A stretch of 64,000 nucleotides of DNA from Burkholderia plantarii (lineage in GTDB: Bacteria > Pseudomonadota > Gammaproteobacteria > Burkholderiales > Burkholderiaceae). Below, piece by piece: positions 18,272-26,876 of the stretch. The DNA lies in NCBI RefSeq assembly GCF_001411805.1, contig NZ_CP007212.1:1984001-2048000 (forward strand). The letters run 5' to 3'. Position 1 is the stretch's first letter; every line of letters begins with the position of its first letter. The notes under the pieces were generated by a model. The model did no database searches. It was given only the letters and a program-made list of their open reading frames with translations, and was not told the DNA's origin. A program made the position numbers and the translations under genes.

Positions 18272-19603
18272 TCAGAGACGCGCGGAGGCGTCGGGCCATT
18301 CGCCGCGCAGCAGGCTCGCGAGGCCGCGCGGGTTCGACGGCCAGTACGCATGCAGGTAGCTCGCCACGATCGGCCCGTGCCGGTACACGGCCTCGCCGCG
18401 CGCGCCGTCGTCGGGGCGCGCGGCCATCGCGGCCGGCGCGAGCGGCGTCGCCAGCTTCGAATAGTGGAAGGTATGGCCGTTGAGCGGCCCGTGCGGCGTG
18501 TCGAGCCGCTGCATGCCGAGCGCCGTGAAGCGCCGCTGCATGGTGGCGGCGCCCGGCAGCAGGCCGAGCATCGGCGTGGTCGTGCCCTCGGCGTCGGTCA
18601 GCGTCTCGCACAGGTAGAGCAGCCCGCCGCATTCGGCCAGCACGGTCCGGCCGGCCGCCACGTGCGCGGCGATGCCGGCCGCGCTGCGCGCGCTGCCGGC
18701 CAGGCGCGCCGCATGCAGCTCGGGATAGCCGCCCGGCAGATAGAGCGCGTCGCAGTCGGGCAGCGGCTCGTCGGCGAGCGGCGAGAAGCTCGTCACGCGC
18801 GCGCCGAGCGTGGCCAGCAGCGCGAGATTGGCCGGATAGATGAACGAGAACGCGGCGTCGCGCGCCACCGCCACCCGCAGGCCGTCGAGCCAGCGCGGCA
18901 GCGGTGGGGCGGGCTCGGGCGGCGCGAAGCGCACCAGCGGCGGCAGCTCGGCGAGCGTGGTGGCCGCGAGCGCGTCGGCCGTGCGTTCGAGCCGCGCGTC
19001 GAGATCGGCGATGTCGCCGGCCTGATGCAGCCCGAGGTGCCGTTCGGGCAGCGCGATGCCGGCGTCGGTCGACAGGTGGCCGAGCCAGCGGATGTCGTCG
19101 GGCAGCGCGGCTTGCAGCAGCGTCGCGTGGCGCGCCGAGCCGACCCGGTTGGCGAGCACGCCGTGAAACGGCAGCTCGGGGCGAAAGCGTGCGAGCCCGA
19201 ACGCGAGCGCGCCGAAGGTCTGCGCCATCGATTTCGCCGAGATCACCGCGGCCACCGGCACGCCGAACCGGCAGGCCAGGTCGGCGCTGCTCGGCGTGCC
19301 GTCGTAGAGCCCCATCACGCCCTCGATCAGGATCACGTCGGCCTCGGCTGCCGCGCGTGCCAGCAGCGCGCGGCAGCCGGCCTCGCCGACCATGCCGAGA
19401 TCGAGCGACTCGACTTCGGCGCCGCTCGCGCGCGCGAGGATCATCGGATCGAGGAAGTCCGGGCCGGTCTTGAACACGCGCACGCGCCGGCCGAGCCGCC
19501 GGTGCAGCCGCGCGAGCCCGGCGGTCACGGAGGTCTTGCCCTGGCCCGAACCGCTCGCGCTGACGAACAGCGCGGGGCAGGCGGGCGCGCCGGCCGTCGT
19601 CAT
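18272..19603 (-). CDS. cobB: Cobyrinate a,c-diamide synthase
   Basis: A 443-residue CobB/CbiA enzyme that amidates the a and c side chains of (hydrogeno)byrinic acid using ATP and glutamine. The N-terminal dethiobiotin-synthetase-like ATPase domain begins SASGSGQGKTSVTAGLARL and has the KTGPDFLDP motif. The C-terminal class I glutamine amidotransferase-like domain has its nucleophile in LAECGGLLYL and a late SYLHAY. The ATG shares its first base with the last base of the cobO stop, so it is translationally coupled. Last gene of the leftward cobE-cobO-cobB unit under the minus-strand riboswitch. Confidence 0.95.
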   Translation of the reverse strand: MTTAGAPACPALFVSASGSGQGKTSVTAGLARLHRRLGRRVRVFKTGPDFLDPMILARASGAEVESLDLGMVGEAGCRALLARAAAEADVILIEGVMGLYDGTPSSADLACRFGVPVAAVISAKSMAQTFGALAFGLARFRPELPFHGVLANRVGSARHATLLQAALPDDIRWLGHLSTDAGIALPERHLGLHQAGDIADLDARLERTADALAATTLAELPPLVRFAPPEPAPPLPRWLDGLRVAVARDAAFSFIYPANLALLATLGARVTSFSPLADEPLPDCDALYLPGGYPELHAARLAGSARSAAGIAAHVAAGRTVLAECGGLLYLCETLTDAEGTTTPMLGLLPGAATMQRRFTALGMQRLDTPHGPLNGHTFHYSKLATPLAPAAMAARPDDGARGEAVYRHGPIVASYLHAYWPSNPRGLASLLRGEWPDASARL

Positions 19604-20205
19604 CAGAACTCCACGCCGCGCTGCGCCTTCACGTGCTGCTCGCGGTACGGGTGCTTGACGAGCCGCATCTCGGTGACGAGATCGGCGGCCTCCACCAGCG
19701 CGTCGGGCGCGTGGCGGCCGGTGACCACCACGTGCAGCAGCGGCGCGCGCGCGGCCAGCACGGCCAGCACCTCGTCGAGCGGCAGGTATTCGTACTTCAG
19801 CACCGTGTTCAGCTCGTCGAGGATCACCATCTGGTAGTCGCCGCTCTCGATCATGCGGCGCGCCTCGTCCCAGCCCTTGCGCGCGGTGGCGATGTCGGCG
19901 TCGCGGTTCTGCGTGTTCCAGGTGTAGCCGTCGCCCATCGTGACGAAGTCGCACTGCGCGAAGCTGTTCAGCAGGTCGCGCTCGGCCGTGTGCAGCGCGC
20001 CCTTGATGAACTGCACCACGCCGAGCCGCATGCCGTGGCCGAGCACGCGCACCGCCATGCCGAACGCGGCCGTGCTCTTGCCCTTGCCGTTGCCGGTGTT
20101 GACGATCAAGAGCCCCTTCTCGACGGTGGCCTCGGCCTGTTTCTTCTCGTGGCCGGCGCGGCGGCGTTCGGTCATGCGCTGATGCGATTCGGGATCGGTT
20201 TTCAT
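19603..20205 (-). CDS. cobO: Cob(I)yrinic acid a,c-diamide adenosyltransferase
   Basis: A 200-residue CobO/BtuR ATP:corrinoid adenosyltransferase, which attaches the 5'-deoxyadenosyl group to cobalt. A P-loop variant NTGNGKGKSTAAFG lies at about 36-49, and the conserved VQFIKGALHTAE, MGDGYTWNTQN and LDELNTVLKY blocks follow in order. Length is normal. It lies 48 bp after cobE and overlaps cobB by one base in the same leftward unit. Confidence 0.95.
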   Translation of the reverse strand: MKTDPESHQRMTERRRAGHEKKQAEATVEKGLLIVNTGNGKGKSTAAFGMAVRVLGHGMRLGVVQFIKGALHTAERDLLNSFAQCDFVTMGDGYTWNTQNRDADIATARKGWDEARRMIESGDYQMVILDELNTVLKYEYLPLDEVLAVLAARAPLLHVVVTGRHAPDALVEAADLVTEMRLVKHPYREQHVKAQRGVEF

Positions 20206-20253
20206 CGGATCGTCCTTCGGGTCCTGAGTGCGGAAATGGGGAGAGGGATGGGT

Positions 20254-20889
20254 TCAGAGCGGGCCGGCGATCGCGACGGTCACGCCGTCGAGGATCGTCT
20301 TCGGTACCAGCAGCGTGCCGTTCGGCGCGGCCGCGCGCGCGCAGGGCTCGCACACGCCGGCGACGCCGAAGCGCGCCTGCACCGCCTGCACCGCCTGCAC
20401 GGGCGCGTCGTCAGGGTCGCCGCCGGCTTCGCTGCTCGCGCCGTGCCCGCTTGTCAGTGCCGCGATCACCTCGCGCGTGATCGCGACGAGCGGCCAGCCG
20501 TGGCGCGCGCAGCAGGCGACGAGGCCGGGCTCGGCCGCCTTCGCGTCGAGCGTCGCGACGAGCGCGACGGCCTCGCGCGCCAGGCCCGGATGGCGCGCGA
20601 GCGCGGCGTCGATCGCGGCGTCGATCGCCTCGGCCGGGCGGCCGGCGCGGCAGCCGACGCCGATCGCGACGCGCCGCGGCACGGCGGACGGGGCGCAGGC
20701 ATCGGCGGTGGGCACCCCGGCGGCCGGCGCGCACGCGGGCGAAGGCAACGAAGACGAAGGCAACGAGGATAACGACGAGGGCGACGAGGATGACAACGGC
20801 GCGGCATCAGACGCGCGCGCCATACCGGACGGCATCGCGGCGGATGACGACGCGTGATCCGGGGCCGGACGCGAAGCGGAGCGGGTCAT
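20254..20889 (-). CDS. cobE: CobE/CbiG C-terminal domain protein
   Basis: A 211-residue protein whose C-terminal 140 residues match the CobE/CbiG_C family. It has a VAIGVGCRAG start, then ATLDAKAAEPGL (conserved Lys and Glu) and a closing GTLLVPKTILDGVTVAIA. CobE is required in oxygen-dependent B12 synthesis, but its reaction is unsettled. Residues 20-60 are a Ser/Pro low-complexity leader, so the true start could be internal, near AVPRRVAIG. A VQA triplet repeat (9-bp DNA unit, 20375-20401) splits the domain. First gene of the leftward unit behind the minus-strand riboswitch. Confidence 0.85.
   Translation of the reverse strand: MTRSASRPAPDHASSSAAMPSGMARASDAAPLSSSSPSSLSSLPSSSLPSPACAPAAGVPTADACAPSAVPRRVAIGVGCRAGRPAEAIDAAIDAALARHPGLAREAVALVATLDAKAAEPGLVACCARHGWPLVAITREVIAALTSGHGASSEAGGDPDDAPVQAVQAVQARFGVAGVCEPCARAAAPNGTLLVPKTILDGVTVAIAGPL
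20375..20401. repeat. 9-bp tandem repeat within cobE
   Basis: GCCTGCACC is repeated three times in phase with codons, giving VQA three times in the CobE protein. It is a small version of the 13-copy repeat in cobN. Confidence 0.7.
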
Positions 20890-20997
20890 GCGAAAGCGGG
20901 ATCGAACCTGGGTTGATCGGAACGGCGCGCTGGCGCGGCCACGATGGCGCGCGTACCTCGCGAGCGCCGTGTCGGGGCGGGCGAACCCGCCATTGCG

Positions 20998-21216
20998 TCG
21001 GCCGGTATCCGGGCTGACCGCCGATCGAAACGAACGGATCGAGGCCTTCCCGCCGCGCGCGGCAGTGGCGTTCGTCGATCCGCGCGGCCCGCTTGCGCGC
21101 GCCGCCGGCGGCGTACCGTTGCGAGGACAGCACAGGCCACGCGAGGCGCCGCTGGATGCGCATCGCTTCCTGTTTCCCGTTCAACCGCCGCCGCGAGCGC
21201 GGCAGCGGGCACCAGA
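20998..21216 (-). ncRNA. Cobalamin riboswitch controlling cobE-cobO-cobB
   Basis: Read on the minus strand, the conserved order of an adenosylcobalamin aptamer is present. GGTGCCC (near 21212) comes first, then TTGAACGGGAAACAGGAAGC (21184-21165) and the core GCTGTCCTCGCAACGGTA (about 21131-21114). A GCCACTG segment and GGGAAGGC follow, and the B12 box AGCCCGGATACCGGCC ends near 21000. A possible -10 TATCGT lies just upstream. cobE starts about 110 bp downstream, leaving room for an expression platform. The same elements occur on the other strand 120 bp away. Confidence 0.88.
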
Positions 21217-21301
21217 CGCGCGCATACGATAGCACAGCGACGGCGCGCGGACGGCCCGGCGCCCGGCGCCGGACGGCCCGCGCGAGGCCCGCCCGGCCGC
21301 C

Positions 21302-21330
21302 TTGACGCGTCCCGGCGCGGCGCCTACACT
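21302..21330 (+). promoter_or_regulatory. Sigma-70 promoter for the cobW-cobN-chlD riboswitch transcript
   Basis: TTGACG (21302-21307) and TACACT (21325-21330) are separated by exactly 17 bp. The expected transcription start, near 21337, falls a few bases before the first aptamer element. Confidence 0.75.
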
Positions 21331-21336
21331 CGCAGC

Positions 21337-21572
21337 CGTTTTGGTGCTCGCGTGCGGATTCCTGCGCACGCAGTTGAACGGGAAACAGGGCATCGGGCCG
21401 CGCCGCGGCCGCGATCAACCTGTGCTGCCCCCGCAACGGTAAGCGAATGCATCGCGCAGGCGATGCGAGGCCCGCTTCACCGCGCGTGCGAGTCACGCGC
21501 GGCCAGGCCACTGGATGCCGCCGGCGTCCGGGAAGGCGAAGCGGTGCGATCGCCAGCCCGGATACCGGCCAG
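21337..21572 (+). ncRNA. Cobalamin riboswitch controlling cobW-cobN-chlD
   Basis: The aptamer elements appear in order: GGTGC at 21343, TTGAACGGGAAACAGGG (21374-21390), core GCTGCCCCCGCAACGGTAAG (from 21424), a GCCACTGG segment, GGGAAGGCG, and the B12 box CCAGCCCGGATACCGGCC (21553-21570). About 190 bases then lead to the cobW start; this stretch has no gene and is rich in inverted GC repeats, suitable for a terminator or a ribosome-site sequestering platform. Binding of adenosylcobalamin should shut off the operon. Confidence 0.93.
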
Positions 21573-21760
21573 AACGGTGGAACCGCCGCGTTCGCGGCGC
21601 GTCCGGACCCGGTCCGGCGCGCGGCGCGCGAGGTTCCGGAGGGACGCGCCGCGGGAGGCGGCGCGCCGTCCCCGGCCGCCGGCGTGGCGGCCTGCTCGCG
21701 CGATCGCCCATGCCACGCGCCGATGGCATCATCCACTGACTCACCGACGGAATCCTTCCC

Positions 21761-22828
21761 ATGCAAATGCGCAAAATTCCCGTGACCGTCGTCACGGGCT
21801 TCCTCGGCAGCGGCAAGACCACGCTGCTGCGTCACATCCTCGAGAACGCGTCGGGCCGCCGGATCGCGGTGATCGTCAACGAATTCGGCGAGCTCGGCAT
21901 CGACGGCGAGATCCTGAAGGGTTGCGGCATCGGCTGCGAAGAGGGCGCGGAAGCGGCCGGCCAGCTCTACGAGCTCGCCAACGGCTGCCTGTGCTGCACG
22001 GTGCAGGAGGAGTTCTATCCGGTGATGGAAGCGCTCGTCGAGCGCCGCGCCGACATCGACCACGTGCTGATCGAGACCTCGGGCCTCGCGCTGCCCAAGC
22101 CGCTCGTGCAGGCGTTCAACTGGCCGTCGATCAAGAACAGCTTCACCTGCGACGCGGTGCTGACGGTGGTGGACGGCCCGGCCGCCGCGGCCGGCCAGTT
22201 CGCCGAGAACCCCGGGGCCGTGGACGAGCAGCGCCGCGCCGATCCGAACCTCGATCACGAATCGCCGCTGCACGAGCTGTTCGCCGATCAGCTCTCGTCG
22301 GCCGACCTCGTGATCGTCAACAAGACCGACCTGCTCGACGACGCGCAGTTCGCCTCGGTCGAGGCCACCATTCGCGAGGAAATTCCGGCCCACGTGAAGA
22401 TCGTGCGCGCGCAGCGCGGCGAACTCGATCTGGCGACGCTGATCGGCCTGAACGCGGCCTCGGAGGAAACCATCCATCTGCGCCACGACCACCACGGCTC
22501 GGCCGACGACGCCGACCACCATCACGACGAGTTCGACTCGGTGGTGGTGGCGGCGCGCGTCACCTCGCGCGAGGCAACCATCGCCGCGCTGCGCGCGCTG
22601 GTGGACGGCCACACGATCTATCGCGTGAAGGGCTTCGCGGCGCTGCCGGACACGCCGATGCGGCTCGTGATCCAGGGCGTGGGCGGGCGCTTCGACAGCT
22701 ACTTCGACCGCAGGCTGCAGGACGGCGAGGGCGAGGTCAGCCGCTTCGTGCTGATCGGCGAGGATCTCGACGCGGCCGCGCTGCAGCAGGCCTTCACGGC
22801 CGCGCTCGGCGCCGCGCGGGCGGCCTGA
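21761..22828 (+). CDS. cobW: CobW GTPase, cobalt chaperone-type
   Basis: A 355-residue COG0523 GTPase of the cobalamin subgroup, thought to deliver cobalt to the CobN chelatase. Walker A is GFLGSGKT (13-20). The metal-binding CLCC lies at 76-79, preceded by a Cys-containing insert (GCGIGCE, about 54-60) typical of cobalamin-linked members. VNKTD is the guanine-specificity motif. A histidine/aspartate-rich linker (about 239-257) may add metal affinity. The C-terminal CobW_C domain follows. It directly precedes cobN, with a 16-bp gap, and is the first gene after the + strand riboswitch. Confidence 0.95.
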   Translation: MQMRKIPVTVVTGFLGSGKTTLLRHILENASGRRIAVIVNEFGELGIDGEILKGCGIGCEEGAEAAGQLYELANGCLCCTVQEEFYPVMEALVERRADIDHVLIETSGLALPKPLVQAFNWPSIKNSFTCDAVLTVVDGPAAAAGQFAENPGAVDEQRRADPNLDHESPLHELFADQLSSADLVIVNKTDLLDDAQFASVEATIREEIPAHVKIVRAQRGELDLATLIGLNAASEETIHLRHDHHGSADDADHHHDEFDSVVVAARVTSREATIAALRALVDGHTIYRVKGFAALPDTPMRLVIQGVGGRFDSYFDRRLQDGEGEVSRFVLIGEDLDAAALQQAFTAALGAARAA

Positions 22829-22844
22829 CGCGCCCGCCGCCACC

Positions 22845-25800
22845 ATGCATCTGCTGCGCACCACGCCGGGCGGCTTCGTCGACGACACGCAGGGCGTGAT
22901 CCGGATCGACCAGCGTCCCGCCGAGATCGTGATCCTCAGCTCGGCGGACACCACGCTGTCGCTGCTCGCGAGCGCCGTGCCGCTGCTCGGCGAGGGTTTC
23001 CCTAGCGTGCGGCTCGCCAACGTGACGTTCCTGCGGCAGCCGGCGTCGGTCGATTTCTATATCGACGACGTGCTGCGGCACGCGCGTGTGGTGGTGATCG
23101 ACCATCTCGGCGGCGAGGCCTACTGGCCCTACGGGATCGAGCAGGTGGTGGCGCTCGCCGAACGGCGCGGCCAGCGGCTCGCGATGTTCTCGGGCGACCT
23201 GCAGGAAGATCCGAACCTGATCGCCAGGAGCACCGTCGAGCCGGCGCTGTGCCGGCAATGGTGGCGCTATCTGCGCGAGGGCGGTGCGCACAACGCGCAG
23301 GCGCTGTTGCGCAGCATCGCGTTCCATGCGCTCGGGGTGGGCGAGGAACCGCCGCCGCCGCGGCCGCTGCCGGCCGCCGCGCTCTACCATCCGGCGCGCG
23401 AGCCGGCCACGCTCGACGACTGGCACGCGCGCTGGACGCCCGGCGCGCCGGTGGTGGCGATCCTGTTCTACAAGGCCCACTGGCAGGCCGCCAACACGGC
23501 GGTGTTCGACGCGCTGATCGAGGCGCTCGAAGGCGAGGGGCTCAACCCGCTGCCGATCGCCGTCACCTCGCTGAAGGACGCCATGAGCCGCGAGGTGATC
23601 GACCGGCTGGTGGCGTCCGAGCGCGTGGCGCTGGTGCTCAACACCACCGCGTTCGCGGCCGGCGCGATCGACGCGCCCGCCGCCGTCGAGCTGGCCGGCG
23701 ACGCGCCGGTGCTGCAGGTGATCCTGTCGGGCGGCAATCGCGAGGCGTGGCTGGCCGACCCGCAGGGGCTGCATGCGCGCGACATCGCCATGCACGTGGC
23801 GCTGCCCGAGGTGGACGGGCGCATCGTCACGCGCGCCGTGAGCTTCAAGGGGCTCGCCTATCGCTGCCCGCACACCGAGGTGGACGTGGTGCGCTACCAG
23901 CCCGATGCCGAACGCGTGGCGTTCGTGGCCGAGCTCGGCCGGCGCTGGTGCCGGCTGCGCACCGCGCCGAACGCCGACAAGCGGCTCGCGCTGGTGCTGG
24001 CCAACTATCCGACCAGCGAAGGGCGGATCGGCAACGGCGTCGGGCTCGACACGCCGGCCTCGGCGCTCGGCATCCTGGCCGCGCTCGGCGCGGCCGGCTA
24101 CACGCTCACCGGGCCGCTGCCGGAGTCGGGCGACGCGCTGATCGCGCGGCTCACCGGCGGCGTGACCAACGACGCGGCGCAAAGCGCGATCCGGCCGGCG
24201 TTCCAGAGCCTCGCGATGGAGGCCTACCGGCGCCGCTACGCGCGCCTGCCGGCCGCCGCGCGCGAGGCGATCGAGGCGCGCTGGGGCGCGCCCGAGCAGG
24301 ATCCGGCGCTGCGCCACGGGCGCTTTCCGATCGCCGGCTGGCGCGCCGGGCACGTGTTCGTCGGGATCCAGCCGGCGCGCACGCGCGAGGCCAACGACTA
24401 CGCGAGCTATCACGATGCCGATCTGGTGCCGCCGCACGCCTACCTCGCGTTCTATTTCTGGCTGCGCGACGTGTTCGCGATCGACGCGATCGTCCACGTC
24501 GGCAAGCACGGCAACCTCGAATGGCTGCCGGGCAAGAGCGTCGCGCTGTCCGACGCGTGCTGGCCCGACCTCGTGCTCGGGCCGCTGCCGCACCTGTATC
24601 CGTTCATCGTCAACGATCCCGGCGAGGGCAGCCAGGCCAAGCGCCGCGCGCAGGCCGTGATCGTCGACCACCTGATGCCGCCGCTCACGCGCGCCGAGAA
24701 CTACGGGCCGCTGCAGGACCTGGAGCGGCAGGTGGACGAGTACTACGAGGCGCTGATGGTGGACGCGCGGCGCGCGAAGCTGCTGCGCCGGACCATCCTC
24801 GACACCATCGTCGAGCACCGCCTGCACGAGGAACTGAGCATGGCCGCGCCGGCCGGGCAGGGCGACGAGGACGCGCTGCTCACGCGCGTCGACGCCTGGC
24901 TCTGCGAGCTGAAGGAAGCGCAGATCCGCGACGGGCTGCACACCTTCGGCCGCTCTCCCGCAGGGCGCCAGCGCCGCGACACGCTGCTCGCGCTGGCGCG
25001 CTTTCCGGTCGGCGACGGGCTCGGCGCGAACGCGGGGCTGATCGCGGCGCTCGCGCGCGATCTCGCGCTCGGCGCCGGCTTCGATCCGCTCGCGGCCGAC
25101 TGGGCCGCGCCGTGGACCGGGCCGCGGCCCGCCGAACTGCTGGCCGTCGATCCGGCGCCGTGGCGCCATGCCGGCGACACGCGCGAGCGGCTCGAACTGC
25201 TCGCGCAGCGGCTGATGGCGGCGTTGATTGGTGAGGTTGACGGGTACGGCGATGCGGCAGCGGACGATGATCGTGCGATCGCGACGAACGGCGCGCCGGG
25301 CGCTGCCGAAGCCGACCAAGCCGACCAAGCCGACCAAGCCGACCAAGCCGACCAAGCCGACCAAGCCGACCAAGCCGACCAAGCCGACCAAGCCGACCAA
25401 GCCGACCAAGCCGACCAAGCCGACCAAGCCGCGATCGCAGTCGATGTAGTCGATGCGCTCGCCGGCACCCCCGATCTCCACGCGAATCCCGAGCGCTGGC
25501 CCGCCACGCTGGCCGTGCTCGATCGCGTCGCGCGCGATCTCGCGCCGCGTCTCGACGCCTGCGGCGCCGACGAGCTGCGCCATCTGCTGCGCGGGCTCGA
25601 TGGCCGCTTCGTGCCGCCGGGGCCAAGCGGCTCGCCCTCGCGCGGCCGTCCCGACGTGCTGCCGACCGGCCGCAACTTCTATTCGGTCGATACGCGCGCG
25701 GTGCCGACCCAGGCGGCCTGGTCGCTCGGCATGAAGTCCGCGCACCAGCTGGTGGAGCGCCACCTGCAGGAGCACGGCGACTATCCGCGCGCGGTGGGCC

Positions 25801-26876
25801 TGTCGGTCTGGGGCACGGCCACCATGCGCACCGGCGGCGACGACATCGCGCAGGCCTTCGCGCTGATCGGCGTGCGGCCGAAGTGGGCGCACGGCAGCCA
25901 CCGCGTGACCGACTTCGAGATCCTGCCGATCGAGATCTTCGACCGGCCGCGCATCGACGTGACGCTGCGCGTGTCGGGCTTCTTCCGCGATGCGTTCGCG
26001 AACCTCATGCACCTGTTCGACGCGGCCGTGCAGGCAGTGGCCGAACTGGACGAGCCCGCGCATCGGAACCCGATCCGCGCGCGCGTGCAGCGCGACGCGG
26101 CGGCGCTCGTCGAACGCGGCGTGGCCGCCGACGAGGCGCGGCGGCGCGCCGGCTGGCGCGTGTTCGGCGCGCGGCCGGGCAGCTACGGCGCGGGCCTGCA
26201 GGAGATGATCGACGGCCGCGGCTGGCAGACCGACGCGGACCTCGCCGACGCCTACCAGGCCTGGGGCGGCTACGCCTACGCGCAGAACAGCGCCGGCGAG
26301 GCGGCGCACGACGCGTTCGGCGCGCGGCTCGCCACCCTCGACGCGGTGGTGCAGAACCAGGACAACCGCGAGCACGACCTGCTCGATTCGAACGACTACT
26401 ACCAGTTCCAGGGCGGCATGGCGGCCGCGGTCCGGCATCGCTCGGGGCGCCAGCCGGCGCTCTATCACGGCGACCACAGCCGGCCCGACACGCCGCGCGT
26501 CAACACGCTGACCGAGGAGATCGCGCGCGTGATCCGCTCGCGCGTGGTCAATCCGAAATGGATCGACGGCGTGAAGCGGCACGGCTACAAGGGCGCGGCC
26601 GAGATGGCGGCGACCGTCGATTACCTGTACGGCTATGACGCGACCGCGCGCGTGGTGGCCGACCATCAGTACGCGCTCGTCACCGACGCCTACGTGCTCG
26701 ACGCCGCGACGCGCGCGTTCCTCGAACAGCACAATCCGCACGCGCTGCACGGCATCTGCGAGCGGCTGCTGGAGGCGATCCAGCGCGGACTCTGGCAGGA
26801 GCCGGGCGCCTATCGCGACCAGCTCGAACAACAACTGCTCGCCGTCGAGCAGCATCTCGAAGGAAGCCGGCGATGA
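22845..26876 (+). CDS. cobN: Aerobic cobaltochelatase large subunit
   Basis: A 1343-residue CobN, the tetrapyrrole-binding subunit that inserts cobalt into hydrogenobyrinic acid a,c-diamide with ATP-driven helpers. Conserved segments include VGKHGNLEWLPGK, the PTGRNFYSVD block and the KWIDGVKRHGYKGAAEM block near the C-terminus. It is somewhat longer than usual because residues 823-861 are thirteen copies of ADQ, placed in a variable linker before the PTGRN block. The stop overlaps the chlD start (ATGA), so the chelatase genes are translationally coupled. Confidence 0.95.
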   Translation: MHLLRTTPGGFVDDTQGVIRIDQRPAEIVILSSADTTLSLLASAVPLLGEGFPSVRLANVTFLRQPASVDFYIDDVLRHARVVVIDHLGGEAYWPYGIEQVVALAERRGQRLAMFSGDLQEDPNLIARSTVEPALCRQWWRYLREGGAHNAQALLRSIAFHALGVGEEPPPPRPLPAAALYHPAREPATLDDWHARWTPGAPVVAILFYKAHWQAANTAVFDALIEALEGEGLNPLPIAVTSLKDAMSREVIDRLVASERVALVLNTTAFAAGAIDAPAAVELAGDAPVLQVILSGGNREAWLADPQGLHARDIAMHVALPEVDGRIVTRAVSFKGLAYRCPHTEVDVVRYQPDAERVAFVAELGRRWCRLRTAPNADKRLALVLANYPTSEGRIGNGVGLDTPASALGILAALGAAGYTLTGPLPESGDALIARLTGGVTNDAAQSAIRPAFQSLAMEAYRRRYARLPAAAREAIEARWGAPEQDPALRHGRFPIAGWRAGHVFVGIQPARTREANDYASYHDADLVPPHAYLAFYFWLRDVFAIDAIVHVGKHGNLEWLPGKSVALSDACWPDLVLGPLPHLYPFIVNDPGEGSQAKRRAQAVIVDHLMPPLTRAENYGPLQDLERQVDEYYEALMVDARRAKLLRRTILDTIVEHRLHEELSMAAPAGQGDEDALLTRVDAWLCELKEAQIRDGLHTFGRSPAGRQRRDTLLALARFPVGDGLGANAGLIAALARDLALGAGFDPLAADWAAPWTGPRPAELLAVDPAPWRHAGDTRERLELLAQRLMAALIGEVDGYGDAAADDDRAIATNGAPGAAEADQADQADQADQADQADQADQADQADQADQADQADQADQAAIAVDVVDALAGTPDLHANPERWPATLAVLDRVARDLAPRLDACGADELRHLLRGLDGRFVPPGPSGSPSRGRPDVLPTGRNFYSVDTRAVPTQAAWSLGMKSAHQLVERHLQEHGDYPRAVGLSVWGTATMRTGGDDIAQAFALIGVRPKWAHGSHRVTDFEILPIEIFDRPRIDVTLRVSGFFRDAFANLMHLFDAAVQAVAELDEPAHRNPIRARVQRDAAALVERGVAADEARRRAGWRVFGARPGSYGAGLQEMIDGRGWQTDADLADAYQAWGGYAYAQNSAGEAAHDAFGARLATLDAVVQNQDNREHDLLDSNDYYQFQGGMAAAVRHRSGRQPALYHGDHSRPDTPRVNTLTEEIARVIRSRVVNPKWIDGVKRHGYKGAAEMAATVDYLYGYDATARVVADHQYALVTDAYVLDAATRAFLEQHNPHALHGICERLLEAIQRGLWQEPGAYRDQLEQQLLAVEQHLEGSRR
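25311..25427. repeat. Thirteen 9-bp tandem repeats inside cobN
   Basis: The unit GCCGACCAA is repeated 13 times with no mismatch (117 bp), encoding Ala-Asp-Gln thirteen times. Because the unit is three codons, copy-number change never breaks the frame. On the opposite strand the tract gives a meaningless Leu-Val-Gly repeat. Confidence 0.97.

Noticed and set aside
25311..25427. Tandem repeats considered as a CRISPR array
   Set aside because: The unit is 9 bp without spacers and lies in frame inside cobN.
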